NCBI RefSeq assembly: GCF_001651035.1
Contig: NZ_LXRG01000163.1
Span: forward strand, 62,001-126,000
Source: Halomonas sp. ALS9
GTDB taxonomy: Bacteria; Pseudomonadota; Gammaproteobacteria; Pseudomonadales; Halomonadaceae
Length of the DNA: 64,000 nucleotides
Reading direction: 5' to 3'
Part shown: positions 9,623 through 19,914 of the stretch, piece by piece
How positions within the stretch are numbered: the first letter of the stretch is position 1
Layout of the letters: each line of letters opens with the position of its first letter
Translations under genes and position numbers: made by a program
Notes under the pieces: model-generated
Told to the model about the DNA's origin: nothing
Databases searched by the model: none
Seen by the model: only the letters and a program-made list of their open reading frames with translations

Positions 9623-11635
9623 GTGTTTGGAAAACTCACGTTAGAGTCAATTCCCTACCACGAGCCGATCATCATGGTCGTCGCGGCCTTTATGGCCATT
9701 GGTGGGATCGCGCTGTTTGGTTTGATTACCTATTACCGCAAATGGGGCTGGCTATGGAACGAGTGGTTTACCTCCGTCGACCATAAAAAGCTCGGTATCA
9801 TGTACTTCATTGTCGCCCTGGTCATGCTGCTGCGTGGCTTCTCGGATGCGATTATGATGCGTACCCAGTTGGCGATGGCCGCCGGGGATGCAGCGGGCTA
9901 TTTGCCGCCTCACCACTACGATCAGATCTTTACCGCCCACGGCGTGATCATGATCTTCTTTGTCGCCATGCCCATGGTCATCGGTCTTATGAATCTGGTG
10001 GTGCCGCTGCAAATTGGTGCCCGCGACGTTGCCTTCCCTTTCCTGAATAACTTAAGTTTTTGGCTGTTTGCGGTCTCCGCGATACTGGTCAATATTTCGC
10101 TGGTAGTGGGCGAATTCGCAGCTACCGGCTGGCTCGCTTACGCGCCGTTATCGGGGATAGAGTTTAGTCCCGGGGTGGGGGTCGATTACTGGATATGGGC
10201 GTTGCAGATATCCGGTATAGGCACCACGCTCACCGGTATTAACTTCTTTGTGACCATCATTAAAATGCGCACCAAAGGCATGACGATGTTCCGCATGCCG
10301 ATCTTCACCTGGACCTCGCTGTGCGCCAACGTGCTGATCATCGCTTCCTTCCCGATTTTGACCGCGACCATCGCACTGTTAACGCTGGACCGCTATTTAG
10401 GTATGCACTTCTTTACCAATGATTTTGGCGGCAACATGATGATGTACGTCAATCTCATCTGGGCCTGGGGCCACCCGGAAGTTTATATCCTGATTCTGCC
10501 TGCCTTCGGCGTATTCTCTGAAGTGATTGCGACCTTTGCCCGTAAGCGGCTATTTGGCTACGCCACCATGGTGTGGGCGACCATTTCGATCACCTTGCTT
10601 TCGTTTGTCGTTTGGTTGCACCACTTTTTCACCATGGGGGCGGGCGCCAACGTCAACGCCTTCTTCGGCATTATGACGATGATCATCGCCATTCCTACCG
10701 GGGTGAAAGTGTTCAACTGGCTGTTTACCATGTACCGCGGCAGCCTGGAACTGACGTCACCGGTGCTCTGGACGCTGGGCTTTATTATCACCTTTACTTT
10801 AGGCGGTATGACCGGCGTTATGCTGGCGGTGCCTGCGGCCAACTTTGTGCTGCATAACAGCCTGTTCGTTATTGCTCACTTCCACAACGTCATTATCGGC
10901 GGCGTGGTGTTCGGCATGATGGCGGGTCTCACCTACTGGTTCCCCAAAGCGTTTGGCTTCACGCTGGACGAGAAGTGGGGCAAGCGCTCCTTCTGGTGCT
11001 GGTTTATCGGCTTCTACGTCGCCTTTATGCCGCTCTACGTGCTGGCCTTCTTTGGTGCTGTACGCCGCATGCAGTCTTACGCCAACACTGAATGGCAGCC
11101 GTGGATGATTCTGGCCTGGGTAGGCGCAGTGATCATTATGCTGGGCATTGTCTGCACCATCATTCAGTTCTGGGTGAGTATTCGCGATCGCAAACAGAAC
11201 GCCGATGTCACCGGTGACCCTTGGCATGGCCGCACCCTGGAGTGGTCGACCTCTTCTCCTGCACCGTTCTACAACTTTGCACGTTTGCCGGAAGTGGGCG
11301 ATATCGACAGCTTCTGGTCGCAAAAACAGCGTAGCGAAGAGCAGCTTGAAGCAGCCCCCTATACCGATATTCATATGCCGCGTAATACCGTGGCCGGGCC
11401 CGTTATCAGCTTCTTTGCGCTGGTTATCGGCTTTGCGCTGGTATGGCATATCTGGTGGTTAGCCGGCGTCGGCGCCGTGGGTGTTTTTGTGAGCTTTATG
11501 GCACGGGTGTTCAACGACGACATCGACTACTACGTTCCCGCTGCTGAAGTTGAGCGCATCGAACGTGAGCATCAACTTAAACGTGAGCAACAACTCGAAC
11601 GTGAACAACAACTAGGCGTGGAGGCGCAAGCGTAA
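9623..11635 (+). CDS. cyoB: cytochrome bo3 ubiquinol oxidase subunit I
   Basis: Catalytic heme-copper subunit (670 residues) that reduces oxygen to water and pumps protons. Heme and copper ligands are evident: the low-spin heme His in [10 protein letters not shown], the WGHPEVYI motif with the cross-linked His and Tyr, the CuB pair HHFF, and the two heme histidines in VIAHFHNVI. The start is GTG at 9623, with GGAGG seven bases ahead. The last 25 residues are a charged tail made of a repeated R-E-x-Q-L-x hexapeptide, encoded by a tandem 18-bp repeat. The stop overlaps the cyoC start (TAATG). Confidence 0.97.
   Translation: MFGKLTLESIPYHEPIIMVVAAFMAIGGIALFGLITYYRKWGWLWNEWFTSVDHKKLGIMYFIVALVMLLRGFSDAIMMRTQLAMAAGDAAGYLPPHHYDQIFTAHGVIMIFFVAMPMVIGLMNLVVPLQIGARDVAFPFLNNLSFWLFAVSAILVNISLVVGEFAATGWLAYAPLSGIEFSPGVGVDYWIWALQISGIGTTLTGINFFVTIIKMRTKGMTMFRMPIFTWTSLCANVLIIASFPILTATIALLTLDRYLGMHFFTNDFGGNMMMYVNLIWAWGHPEVYILILPAFGVFSEVIATFARKRLFGYATMVWATISITLLSFVVWLHHFFTMGAGANVNAFFGIMTMIIAIPTGVKVFNWLFTMYRGSLELTSPVLWTLGFIITFTLGGMTGVMLAVPAANFVLHNSLFVIAHFHNVIIGGVVFGMMAGLTYWFPKAFGFTLDEKWGKRSFWCWFIGFYVAFMPLYVLAFFGAVRRMQSYANTEWQPWMILAWVGAVIIMLGIVCTIIQFWVSIRDRKQNADVTGDPWHGRTLEWSTSSPAPFYNFARLPEVGDIDSFWSQKQRSEEQLEAAPYTDIHMPRNTVAGPVISFFALVIGFALVWHIWWLAGVGAVGVFVSFMARVFNDDIDYYVPAAEVERIEREHQLKREQQLEREQQLGVEAQA
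11564..11617 (+). repeat. three tandem 18-bp repeats in the cyoB 3' end
   Basis: Units at 11564-11581, 11582-11599 and 11600-11617 begin CGTGAGCAT, CGTGAGCAA and CGTGAACAA. They encode [12 protein letters not shown] and REQQLG. They are in frame and extend the cytoplasmic C-terminus of subunit I. Confidence 0.85.
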
Positions 11636-12246
11636 TGGCAACCGATACGTTACAACACGGCGCAACGGCTGAGCCCCACGAGCATCATGATGCCTCGGGC
11701 ACGAAGCTGTTTGGTTTTTGGGTCTACTTAATGAGCGATTTGGTGATCTTCGGATCACTGTTCGCCACTTACGCCGTGCTGATGAGAGGCACGGCAGGTG
11801 GGCCAACCGGCGCTGATATTTTTGAATTACCGTTGATTCTTTTCGGTACCTTTGCACTGCTGATCAGTAGCTTTACCTTCGGCATGGGCGTTTTGGCAAT
11901 GCATGCCAACCGTGTTGGTCAGGTGAAAGTATGGCTGATCATTACCTTTCTGCTGGGCTTGTGCTTCCTGGGGATGGAAATCTATGAGTTCCAGCATCTG
12001 ATCCATGAAGGGTTTGGCCCGGATCGGAGCGGCTTTTTGTCGGCCTTCTTTACCCTGGTAGGTACTCACGGGTTGCACGTTACGTTCGGCATGATCTGGA
12101 TTCTGGTGATGCTGGTACAGCTGTCGACCAAAGGGTTGAACGATATGACCCGGCCGAGGATTTTGTGCCTAAGCCTGTTCTGGCACTTCCTTGATATTGT
12201 CTGGATCTGTGTCTTCTCATTCGTCTATCTGATGGGAGTGTTGTGA
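11635..12246 (+). CDS. cyoC: cytochrome bo3 ubiquinol oxidase subunit III
   Basis: Membrane subunit III (203 residues) of the bo3 oxidase, without redox centres; it stabilises the complex. Five transmembrane segments are visible. Conserved stretches include [21 protein letters not shown] near the start and [10 protein letters not shown] near residue 145. The start codon overlaps the cyoB stop by one base and the gene ends one base before cyoD, as in the E. coli operon. Confidence 0.96.
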   Translation: MATDTLQHGATAEPHEHHDASGTKLFGFWVYLMSDLVIFGSLFATYAVLMRGTAGGPTGADIFELPLILFGTFALLISSFTFGMGVLAMHANRVGQVKVWLIITFLLGLCFLGMEIYEFQHLIHEGFGPDRSGFLSAFFTLVGTHGLHVTFGMIWILVMLVQLSTKGLNDMTRPRILCLSLFWHFLDIVWICVFSFVYLMGVL

Positions 12247-12247
12247 G

Positions 12248-12568
12248 ATGAGTGCAAGTTCAACCAATGCCCATGGCAGCGTTAAGTCGTATGTGACAGG
12301 ACTGGTATTGTCGCTGATACTGACCATTATCCCTTTTGCGGTAGTAATGAGTGGCGCTTTTAGCGTACTGGCTAGCGTGATTGTGATAGCCGTGACCGCA
12401 GTGTTGCAGATATTGGTGCAACTGGTCATGTTTATGCATATGAGTACCAAAGCCGACGAAGGCTGGAATCTGATGTCCTTCGTCTTCACACTGACGGTTC
12501 TCGTCTTAGTGGTAGGAGGCTCGCTGTGGATCATGCAGCATCTGCATCTCAACATGATGATCGGCTAA
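12248..12568 (+). CDS. cyoD: cytochrome bo3 ubiquinol oxidase subunit IV
   Basis: Small 106-residue subunit IV with three membrane helices and the family features SYVTGLVLSLILTIIPF (about residues 13-29) and QLVMFMHM (about residues 58-65). It is required for assembly of the CuB site in the E. coli enzyme. It begins two bases after cyoC. Its last 43 bases overlap the start of cyoE in another frame. Confidence 0.95.
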   Translation: MSASSTNAHGSVKSYVTGLVLSLILTIIPFAVVMSGAFSVLASVIVIAVTAVLQILVQLVMFMHMSTKADEGWNLMSFVFTLTVLVLVVGGSLWIMQHLHLNMMIG

Positions 12569-13449
12569 TCTCAGCGCCCAGCCGCTGGCGGGATCTGCTT
12601 GAGCTGACCAAGCCGGGCATAATCGGCGGCAACTTGATTGCCACCCTGGGCGGCTACTTTCTCGCCGCCCAGGGCCAGTTCGAGTGGCTCAGCTTTGTCT
12701 CGGTCATGGTGGGGATTGCGTTAATCATCGCGTCAGGCTGTGCGTGTAACAACGTCATCGACCGCGATATTGATGCATTGATGGCGCGTACGCGCCATCG
12801 CCCCCTGGTAAGAGGCAGCATCTCTATTACTCAGGCACTGGGCGTTTCGGCGCTGCTGGGTGTGTCGGGGGTGGTGTGCTTGGCGCTGGGCACCAATGGG
12901 CTAACCGTTGCCTTGGCGGTGATTGGCTGGGGCGTGTATGTGGGGCTCTATAGCCTTTATATGAAGCGCCGCTCGGAGTACGGCACCTTGGTAGGCAGCC
13001 TCTCCGGGGCCATGCCGCCGGTGGTGGGCTACTGTGCAGTGACCGGGCAGTTCGACAGCGGTGCGATTATGCTGCTGGTGATTTTCTGCCTGTGGCAGAT
13101 GCCGCACTCCTACGCGATTGCGATCTTCCGCTATGCCGATTACCGCCGCGCGTCGATTCCGGTGCTGCCGGTAGTGCGCGGGGTGAAAATGGCCAAGCAT
13201 CATATTCTTGGCTACATCGTGGCGTTTATTCCCGCTTCGCTGGCGCTGGGGTTAGCCAGCCAGGCGGGTGCGGGGTATCTGTGCGTGGCGCTGACCATGG
13301 GCGGCTACTGGCTCTACTTGGCGCTGCGCGGCTACCGTTTAGAGGACGATGTGCGCTGGGCCAAGAAAGTGTTTGGCGTTTCCATTCTGACCATCACTGC
13401 GATGAGCTTAGTCATGGTGTTGGAGTCAATGGTGCCGATGTGGGTTTAG
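12526..13449 (+). CDS. cyoE: protoheme IX farnesyltransferase (heme O synthase)
   Basis: Polytopic UbiA-family prenyltransferase that adds a farnesyl group to heme b to make the heme O used by CyoB. The prenyl-diphosphate-binding motif is seen as NNVIDRDIDALMARTRHRP near residues 73-91. The opening ELTKPGIIGGNLIATLGG is typical. The start is GTG at 12526, with AGGAGG six bases before it inside cyoD, giving an unusual 43-base overlap. About nine membrane helices are apparent. It closes the operon and is followed by a strong terminator. Confidence 0.95.
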   Translation: MDHAASASQHDDRLISAPSRWRDLLELTKPGIIGGNLIATLGGYFLAAQGQFEWLSFVSVMVGIALIIASGCACNNVIDRDIDALMARTRHRPLVRGSISITQALGVSALLGVSGVVCLALGTNGLTVALAVIGWGVYVGLYSLYMKRRSEYGTLVGSLSGAMPPVVGYCAVTGQFDSGAIMLLVIFCLWQMPHSYAIAIFRYADYRRASIPVLPVVRGVKMAKHHILGYIVAFIPASLALGLASQAGAGYLCVALTMGGYWLYLALRGYRLEDDVRWAKKVFGVSILTITAMSLVMVLESMVPMWV

Positions 13450-13480
13450 CCCCCTCACGCTGTTAAGCAGTCAAACAAAA

Positions 13481-13515
13481 CGCCCCGAGCAGGTAACTGC
13501 TCGGGGCGTTTTTTT
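13481..13515. terminator. bidirectional rho-independent terminator between cyoE and pta
   Basis: A perfect 12-bp stem (CGCCCCGAGCAG at 13481-13492, its complement at 13497-13508) with a GTAA loop and seven T residues at 13509-13515. On the opposite strand the upstream AAACAAAA gives a T-rich run too, so it can also end the convergent pta transcript. Confidence 0.93.
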
Positions 13516-13534
13516 GGGTCGTGAAACCGATTGT

Positions 13535-15718
13535 TTACTCTTCCCGCTGGCTAGCCTGGATGGCGGTGAGGGCGATGGTGTAAACGATGTCGTCTACCAG
13601 CGCGCCGCGGGAAAGATCATTGACCGGCTTGTTCAACCCCTGCAGCATCGGGCCGACGCTGACCACGCGGGCGCTGCGCTGCACCGCTTTGTAGGTGGTA
13701 TTGCCGGTGTTGAGGTCGGGAAAAATAAACACTGTCGCCTTACCGGCAACCGGAGAATCGGGCGCTTTCTGCATGCCTACGCTCTCAATGGCGGCAGCAT
13801 CGTATTGGAGCGGGCCGTCAATGGCTAAGTGCGGGGCGCGCTGTTTAGCAATCCGGGTGGCTTCGCGGACTTTATCCACATCGGCACCGGTGCCGGAGTC
13901 GCCGGTGGAGTAGCTGATCATGGCGACCCGCGGCTCAATGCCAAAGGCTTCCGCGGAGCGGGCGCTTTGCAGGGCGATTTCGGCCAGGGTTTCGGCGTCC
14001 GGGTCGGGATTTACCGCGCAGTCACCGTAGACCACCACTTGTTCGGGCAACAGCATAAAGAAGATCGACGATACCTGGCTGTATTCCGGTGCGGTCTTGA
14101 TCAACTGGAACGCGGGCCGCACGGTGTTGGCGGTGGTGTGCACCGCCCCGGAGACAAGTCCGTCGACTTCATCCAGCTGCAGCATCATGGTGCCGAGCAC
14201 CACGTTATCTTGTAGCTGGGCTTCGGCGGTGAGTTCGTTGAGCTTGCCACGGCGACGCTCGACCATGGGGCCGATATAGCGTGCGCGGCTGCTTTCGGGA
14301 TCGATAATCGTCAGCGCTTTAGGCAGCGTCAGCCCGCGGTTTCGCGCTACATTTTCGATATCATCGCGTTTACCCAACAGTACGCAGTCGGCTATGCCAC
14401 GGCGCTGGCAGATAATCGCCGCTTCAACGGTGCGCGGCTCATCGCCTTCCGGCAGCACCACGCGTTTTTTAGCCAACTGGGCGAGTTTAACCAACTGGTG
14501 GCGAAACGCCGAAGGTGACAGCCGACGGGTATAACCGCTGCTTAGGTGGGCTTTCAGCCATTCAAGATCCATATGGGCCGCAACGTAACGCGCCACCTGC
14601 TCGGCGCGCTCGAAGTCGTCCATGGGGATTTCGCTGCTTAACTGGCTGAGGTGCTGGGCGGTGGTCAGGCTGTCAGTCTCTACCGCCAAAACAGGCAGGC
14701 CGGTTTTGAGCGCGGGGCGACACATCTCAATCATATTGTCGTTAGGCATAAAGCCGTTGGTCAGCAGTACGCCCGCTAATTGAATGCCGTTCATGGTGGC
14801 CAATGCCGAGGCCAGCACTACATCGTCGCGGTCGCCGGAAGCCACTACCAGGCTCCCTGGGGTGAAAATATGCAGCGCGTTGGCAGCGCTGCGGGCGCAA
14901 AGGCTGGTAGAAAGCACTCGGCGGCTGGACGCCTCGCCTTCGTTCAGCAGCTTGGCATTGAGCGCCCGCGCCACATCCAGGGTGCGCGGCGCACTGAGTG
15001 TTTTACTGTAAGGCACCACGCCGATCAGGTGAAACTTATCGGTCGCCAGGGCTGGGGAGTATTGGCGTAGCTCAGTGAGCACCGACTCTTCCAACTGCGG
15101 TTTGAAGGTGCCCGGTGCGGCAGAAAGATCATCTTCCTGAGCGTAGGGCAGGTTCTTCATGCGCATCAAAATGCCGCCCAGGGTGCGGCTGGAGCTAACT
15201 CCCCCAAAACTACGGGCATGCATATCCAACTGCTCGGCTAAGGCCTGGGGCTCGTTTAAATCACCGGTGCCGACAAGAATAATCCGCGCATTCAGTGCGT
15301 TGGCGAGTTGGGCGTTAGTTTGGGTCGCGTAGGTAGTGTGCTGGGTGGGCACTACGCCTTCTACCACGACAAGGTCGAGGGTGCTGCCATCGCGGTGGGC
15401 CTGCTGGACAACCTGCTCATAGAGCTCAACGGCGTTTTCCATCAGCTCATCGGTTTGGTCGTCGCGCAGCAAGCGTTCCATGCGCGCTTGGGAAATCGGC
15501 GAAGGCGGGCGCTGGTTAAGCGCCCGCGAAACTAACGCGGTGGAGCGGTCCAGACCTGGGCCGTTGAGTTCGTTCTGCATAAACGGCTTTAAAAAGCCGG
15601 CTTTCAGGCCGATGGTATCCAGCGCTTGAATTAACCCCAGGCAGGCGGAGGTAAGCCCGGCGCCCTGGCTGGTAGGCACTAATAGAATGGCTTGTGGCTG
15701 GTCGGGGTGGGGTGTCAT
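13535..15718 (-). CDS. pta: phosphate acetyltransferase, long form
   Basis: Interconverts acetyl-CoA and acetyl phosphate. At 727 residues it is the long three-domain form: an N-terminal P-loop-like domain opening [13 protein letters not shown], a central DRTGG domain (about residues 215-320), and the C-terminal PTA catalytic domain from about residue 400 ([15 protein letters not shown]), including [18 protein letters not shown]. The frame stays open 23 codons further upstream. The ATG at 15718 is chosen because it overlaps the ackA stop as ATGA and starts where family similarity begins. Confidence 0.95.
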   Translation of the reverse strand: MTPHPDQPQAILLVPTSQGAGLTSACLGLIQALDTIGLKAGFLKPFMQNELNGPGLDRSTALVSRALNQRPPSPISQARMERLLRDDQTDELMENAVELYEQVVQQAHRDGSTLDLVVVEGVVPTQHTTYATQTNAQLANALNARIILVGTGDLNEPQALAEQLDMHARSFGGVSSSRTLGGILMRMKNLPYAQEDDLSAAPGTFKPQLEESVLTELRQYSPALATDKFHLIGVVPYSKTLSAPRTLDVARALNAKLLNEGEASSRRVLSTSLCARSAANALHIFTPGSLVVASGDRDDVVLASALATMNGIQLAGVLLTNGFMPNDNMIEMCRPALKTGLPVLAVETDSLTTAQHLSQLSSEIPMDDFERAEQVARYVAAHMDLEWLKAHLSSGYTRRLSPSAFRHQLVKLAQLAKKRVVLPEGDEPRTVEAAIICQRRGIADCVLLGKRDDIENVARNRGLTLPKALTIIDPESSRARYIGPMVERRRGKLNELTAEAQLQDNVVLGTMMLQLDEVDGLVSGAVHTTANTVRPAFQLIKTAPEYSQVSSIFFMLLPEQVVVYGDCAVNPDPDAETLAEIALQSARSAEAFGIEPRVAMISYSTGDSGTGADVDKVREATRIAKQRAPHLAIDGPLQYDAAAIESVGMQKAPDSPVAGKATVFIFPDLNTGNTTYKAVQRSARVVSVGPMLQGLNKPVNDLSRGALVDDIVYTIALTAIQASQREE

Positions 15719-16899
15719 ACACGGGCCTCTAAGCAGTGGCGGGTTTCCATGGCAATGCGGCCCTCTTCGTCGGTAGGGATCACCCACACCTGAGGGCCTT
15801 GATGGTCAGCGCTATCCAGCTTGCCCTCTTTGCCGCGAATGGTGGCTTCATTAGCATCGTTATCCAACGCAAAGCCGAAGTGGGGCATCAGTGACAACAC
15901 ATTGCGGCGCACGATGGGCGAGTTTTCGCCGATCCCACCGGTGAAAATAACCCCGTCTAACTGGGGTAGAGCGCAAGAGAGCGCCGCTAACGACTTGGCG
16001 ATACGGTAACAGAACACCTCCATGGCTAACTGTGCGGTGGCGTGCCCTTGTTCGGCTGCCTCTTCAATTTCGCGCATGTCGTTGGTTAAGCCTGAAAGCC
16101 CCAGCAGGCCACTCTGTTTATTGAGTACGTCGTCGATTTTGTCTAACGACCAGCCCAGTTGGCGATGCAGGTGGGCGTGCAGGCCTGGGTCAACATCGCC
16201 ACTGCGGGTACCCATCACCAAGCCTTCCAACGGGGTCAGGCCCATGCTGGTATCCTGGCTTTGATTGTTCCACACCGCGCTGGTCGAGCAGCCATTGCCC
16301 AAGTGGGCGGTTAGCCAACCACCTGTGCCACGGCTACTTAGTTCGCCCGCCCGCTGGCTAACGTAAGCGTGGCTGGTGCCATGAAAGCCATAGCGACGAA
16401 TACCGTGTTCGGCGTAGAGGGTTTCAGGCAGCGCGTAACGATAAGCACGCGGTGGCATGGTTTGATGGAAAGCTGTATCAAAAACAGCCACTTGCGGGAG
16501 CTCCGGGAAGACGTTTTGGGTCGCTGCAATACCCGCTAAGTTCGCTGGGTTGTGGAGGGGGGCGAGCGCTGCGGTGGTTTCGATCGCTGTGATAACGCTA
16601 TCGTCGATTAACGCGGCTTGGGTAAAGTGCTCTCCACCGTGCACGATGCGATGGCCTACCGCCGCCGGTAACCGGCCTTCCATGCACTCAAGAATGGCGT
16701 TAAGTGCCTGGGTATGGTCGGCTCCCGGTAGTGGCTGAGTAAAACGTTCACCGGCACTGTTTTTACCCTTTAGACGTGCTTCATCGCTACTCAGGCGTTC
16801 AGCGATGCCTTCAAGTCGCGGTGCCTGAGGATCTGAGTCAATCAACGCGTATTTAATAGAGGAGGAACCGCAGTTAATTACCAGCACCGGAGCGTTCAT
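15715..16899 (-). CDS. ackA: acetate kinase
   Basis: Converts acetyl phosphate plus ADP to acetate plus ATP, completing the acetate overflow/assimilation route with pta. The 394-residue protein has the acetokinase signatures [13 protein letters not shown] at residues 6-18, [12 protein letters not shown] near residue 168, LGNGCS near residue 200 and FTGGIGENS near residue 322. It precedes pta with a four-base overlap. It is divergent from the transporter gene at 17088; the 188-base gap should hold both promoters. Confidence 0.96.
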   Translation of the reverse strand: MNAPVLVINCGSSSIKYALIDSDPQAPRLEGIAERLSSDEARLKGKNSAGERFTQPLPGADHTQALNAILECMEGRLPAAVGHRIVHGGEHFTQAALIDDSVITAIETTAALAPLHNPANLAGIAATQNVFPELPQVAVFDTAFHQTMPPRAYRYALPETLYAEHGIRRYGFHGTSHAYVSQRAGELSSRGTGGWLTAHLGNGCSTSAVWNNQSQDTSMGLTPLEGLVMGTRSGDVDPGLHAHLHRQLGWSLDKIDDVLNKQSGLLGLSGLTNDMREIEEAAEQGHATAQLAMEVFCYRIAKSLAALSCALPQLDGVIFTGGIGENSPIVRRNVLSLMPHFGFALDNDANEATIRGKEGKLDSADHQGPQVWVIPTDEEGRIAMETRHCLEARV

Positions 16900-17087
16900 A
16901 AAAACCTTTTCGCTAGGAGGTTAGTGAGCAAAGGGATAGACTTTAGTATAACATGCTGCATTGCGGAAAAGCAGTGCCTGAATTTCGTTAGCCTTCTATG
17001 TAAAAGCTAGGCATGCTGGGCTATTGCGACCTGCACAACCGCCACCCATCTTACACCTTCATCACTACAACGAGCCGTTTCGTTCTT

Positions 17088-18008
17088 ATGTCAGCGCCTT
17101 CTCTGCCAAAACTACTGCCGCGCCATTTAGCCATTGTGTTAATGATGACCGTGGCCACCATGTTCGCCGCCAATCACGTCTCCGCACGGTTGGCGTTTGA
17201 TAACGGTACCGGGTTATTGCTGGCGGTATTAACCCGCTCCGGGGTTGCCTGCCTGATTCTGCTGGCGCTTGTCATTGTTCAACGCAAGCGGCTGTGGCTG
17301 CCCGCGGGTTCCTGGCCGTGGCAACTCACCGTAGGTCTACTGATCGCGATCCAAAGCGTTAGCCTCTACTCGGCAGTGGCAAGGTTACCGGTGGTGATTG
17401 CGCTGCTATTGGTCAATACCTTCCCTATTCAACTGGCGCTGCTCAGTTGGGCGCTGGGCGGCCCACGGCCGACGCTGCGTAGCTGTTTGATTATGGGCAC
17501 TATTCTGATCGGCTTGCTGGTAGTGCTGGACATCCCTTCATGGATTGCCAGTGCTGATGGTATGGGGCCAGGCTGGATCGCGGGGATTGGTTTTGGCTTA
17601 ATGGCGGCTTTCGTATTTGCCTGTGCGCTGTGGGTTACCGAGCACCGCCTAGCCGGAGTGGGCAGCACGCTGCGCAGCCTTTTGACCATGCAAACGGTGT
17701 TTATCGTCATGATCATCGGTGGCATCGCGGGTGTGGTGCCAGGGGGGATGAGCTTACCGGACAACAGTACTGGCTGGTTGGGTCTGACGCTGCTCGGGCT
17801 GCTATATGGTTCAGCGTTTTCGACGCTGTTTATTTTTGTGCCGCGACTTGATATGGCGCGCAATGCGCCGGTGATGAATATCGAGCCGGTGGCCTCCCTG
17901 GTATTGGGTTATTTCGTGCTGGGGCAAATGCTTAGTCCAGGGCAGCTAGTTGGCGGCGCCGTAGTAGTCGGCGGCATTATCGTGCTGAGCTTATCTAAAG
18001 GGCGGTAA
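17088..18008 (+). CDS. DMT/EamA-family membrane transporter
   Basis: A 306-residue integral membrane protein with about ten hydrophobic segments in two EamA repeats, typical of drug/metabolite exporters. The first repeat opens MTVATMFAANHVSARLAFDNG; the second ends near the C-terminus with EPVASLVLGYFVLGQ, the common second-repeat signature. The frame is open from 17013, but the first 25 residues are not transporter-like, so the ATG at 17088 is preferred. Substrate is unknown. No clear functional link to the divergent ackA. Confidence 0.85.
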   Translation: MSAPSLPKLLPRHLAIVLMMTVATMFAANHVSARLAFDNGTGLLLAVLTRSGVACLILLALVIVQRKRLWLPAGSWPWQLTVGLLIAIQSVSLYSAVARLPVVIALLLVNTFPIQLALLSWALGGPRPTLRSCLIMGTILIGLLVVLDIPSWIASADGMGPGWIAGIGFGLMAAFVFACALWVTEHRLAGVGSTLRSLLTMQTVFIVMIIGGIAGVVPGGMSLPDNSTGWLGLTLLGLLYGSAFSTLFIFVPRLDMARNAPVMNIEPVASLVLGYFVLGQMLSPGQLVGGAVVVGGIIVLSLSKGR

Positions 18009-18021
18009 GATAAGTGGTGGC

Positions 18022-18069
18022 AAACTAAGGGGGCGTTAAACTAAGGGGGCATTAAACTAGGGGCGGTAA
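18022..18069. repeat. three tandem 16-bp repeats
   Basis: AAACTAAGGGGGCGTT (18022-18037), AAACTAAGGGGGCATT (18038-18053) and a diverged third unit (18054-18069) follow the transporter stop codon. There is no dyad symmetry and no coding frame; replication slippage is the simplest explanation. Confidence 0.75.
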
Positions 18070-18146
18070 ATATTTGCGTTCTTCATAGCGATGGATCACA
18101 ATACAAAGATGTAAGGAAACACTGTTTTTTAACTGAGGTGCAAGCT

Positions 18147-18659
18147 ATGAAAATGTCTCTATTGTCACTTACATCAGCAGTATTCCTGGTGGGTGCAGGC
18201 GCTTTTGCAACGTCTGCCCAAGCTCAACAGTCTTTCGGCTCCCCGCAAGCTTACTTGGGCGCTGATGCTATGTTTTGGAGTCTTGACCCAGACAGAGGCT
18301 CATCCCGTGATGACGTAGGCTTACGCCTGCGTGGTGGTGCCCAGTTCAATGACTACTTTGCCATTGAGGGACATTTAGGCACGGGCGGTTCCGACGGTGG
18401 TGCCGAATTAGATTATGTTGCGGGTGCTTACGCGAAAGGTATTATTCCTATAGCACCTGAAGTGCGTCTCTACGGACTGGCGGGTTTCACTGAAGTAGAG
18501 TTTGACCGCGGCGACAGCGAAAGTGACTTCTCCTACGGCGCAGGCGCTGAGATGGATGTCGCCAGAAACCTGTCTCTCAACGCGGACTATATGCGCTACC
18601 TGGATAAATCTGCTTACACCTTTGATGCGGCCAGCGTTGGTCTGCGCTACCGGTTTTAA
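18147..18659 (+). CDS. small outer-membrane beta-barrel protein
   Basis: A 170-residue exported protein of the OmpA-like/outer-membrane beta-barrel superfamily. The signal peptide is clear (MKMSLLSLTSAVFLVGAGAF, cleavage after ATSAQAQ at about residue 27). The mature part has alternating strands and ends with a terminal aromatic (SVGLRYRF), the sorting signal read by the BAM complex. A GAGG site (18135-18138) supports the ATG at 18147 over a GTG at 18138. No specific function can be given; relatives are often annotated as porin family or AcfD/OmpW-like surface proteins. Confidence 0.8.
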   Translation: MKMSLLSLTSAVFLVGAGAFATSAQAQQSFGSPQAYLGADAMFWSLDPDRGSSRDDVGLRLRGGAQFNDYFAIEGHLGTGGSDGGAELDYVAGAYAKGIIPIAPEVRLYGLAGFTEVEFDRGDSESDFSYGAGAEMDVARNLSLNADYMRYLDKSAYTFDAASVGLRYRF

Positions 18660-18691
18660 TGTGATGGCTTGATATAGAATCGCTTAACTAA

Positions 18692-18724
18692 AACCCCCAT
18701 GGTGAAAAGCCATGGGGGTTTTTT
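18692..18724 (+). terminator. rho-independent terminator after the beta-barrel gene
   Basis: An 11-bp perfect stem (AACCCCCATGG at 18692-18702 with its complement at 18710-18720), a seven-base loop and six T residues. It starts 33 bases after the stop codon. Confidence 0.92.
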
Positions 18725-18852
18725 AATGACAATATTGTTAGCGCGCTAATTAATTGTTAGACTAAAGTCTCTAATGCCATCCCCTAAACAACACGCGCCC
18801 GTTGAGAGGCGCTGGCCAGGTGGTTACCTGGTGGCTAACAAGTGAGCTCTGC

Positions 18853-19914
18853 ATGACCCCCGATCAAACATTTGCCCGCTGGGTGAAGGTAGCCCTGGCT
18901 GCCTTTGTACTGCTTTTCATTTATTTTCTGGTGGCCGATAGCTTTATGCCCATGACGCCTGAGGCTCGGGTGATGCGGCCGGTAACCCGTATCGCGCCCG
19001 AACTCAGTGGTCCCGTGAGCGAGGTGTGGGTGCGTGATCACCAACACATTAGCAAAGGCGATGTGCTGTTTCAGTTAGACCCCGCGCCGTTTCAGTTAGC
19101 CGTTGAGCAGGCACAGCTTAATCGTGAGCAAGCCGAGCGGGAGAATGCCCAGCTGGAAGCAGAGCTAGCTTCCGCGCAGGCGGCGTTGGCATCCGCTGAA
19201 GCCACGGCGGCGGAGCGGCGCGGTGAACTGCAGCGTGCGGAAACCCTGGTGGCGCAGCAGAGCGTATCTCGCCAACAGTACGAACAGCAGGTGGCTGCTG
19301 AGCGCACGGCACAGGCCAGCGTGGCGGCGGCCAGGGCTAACATTGTTAGTCTGGAAGTGCAGTTGGGCGATGCAGGTGAGACGAACCTGCGTTTGCGCCA
19401 AGCGGAAAACGCGCTTTCCCAGGCACAATTGGATCTGGCCCATACTCAGGTGCGCGCCGCTCAAGATGGGAGCGTCTCCAATCTTCAACTAGAGGTAGGT
19501 GACTACGTTCAGGCGGGCCAGCCAGCGGTAGCGGTAGTGGCGGATACAATCGATATTATTGCCGATTTTCGTGAAAAGAGCCTGCGCCATGTGGCGCCCG
19601 GCGATGCAGCGAAAGTAGTGTTTGATGCCTGGCCGGGGCAGGTATTTGATGCAAACGTCTTCGCCATAGATGCCGGGGTGCGTGAAGGCCAGTTGGCTGC
19701 CGATGGACAGCTTGCCGATATTCCTACCACCGACCGCTGGGTACGGGACGCCCAGCGCATGCGCGTTCACCTAGCGCTAACCCAGCCAGTCGCAAACTTA
19801 TTGCCCAGCGGTGCCCGGGCTACGGTGCAGCTTCAACCCGGCGATGCTGCCTTGACCAAACCCTTTGTGTGGCTACAGGCACATCTGATCAGTTGGTTGC
19901 ACTATGTTTATTAA
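18853..19914 (+). CDS. HlyD/EmrA-type membrane fusion protein
   Basis: A 353-residue periplasmic adaptor for an efflux system. One N-terminal membrane helix (about residues 9-32) is followed by a biotinyl-lipoyl half-motif (RIAPELSGPVSEVWV), a long Gln/Ala/Glu-rich coiled coil (about residues 80-200), the second lipoyl half (DGSVSNLQLEVGDYVQAGQPAV) and a beta-barrel. ATG 18853 is chosen over the frame opening at 18802 because the transmembrane segment follows directly. Its last 11 bases overlap the DUF2955 gene. This pairing is typical of FUSC-like aromatic-acid or drug efflux modules, where an outer-membrane partner is supplied elsewhere. Confidence 0.88.
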   Translation: MTPDQTFARWVKVALAAFVLLFIYFLVADSFMPMTPEARVMRPVTRIAPELSGPVSEVWVRDHQHISKGDVLFQLDPAPFQLAVEQAQLNREQAERENAQLEAELASAQAALASAEATAAERRGELQRAETLVAQQSVSRQQYEQQVAAERTAQASVAAARANIVSLEVQLGDAGETNLRLRQAENALSQAQLDLAHTQVRAAQDGSVSNLQLEVGDYVQAGQPAVAVVADTIDIIADFREKSLRHVAPGDAAKVVFDAWPGQVFDANVFAIDAGVREGQLAADGQLADIPTTDRWVRDAQRMRVHLALTQPVANLLPSGARATVQLQPGDAALTKPFVWLQAHLISWLHYVY

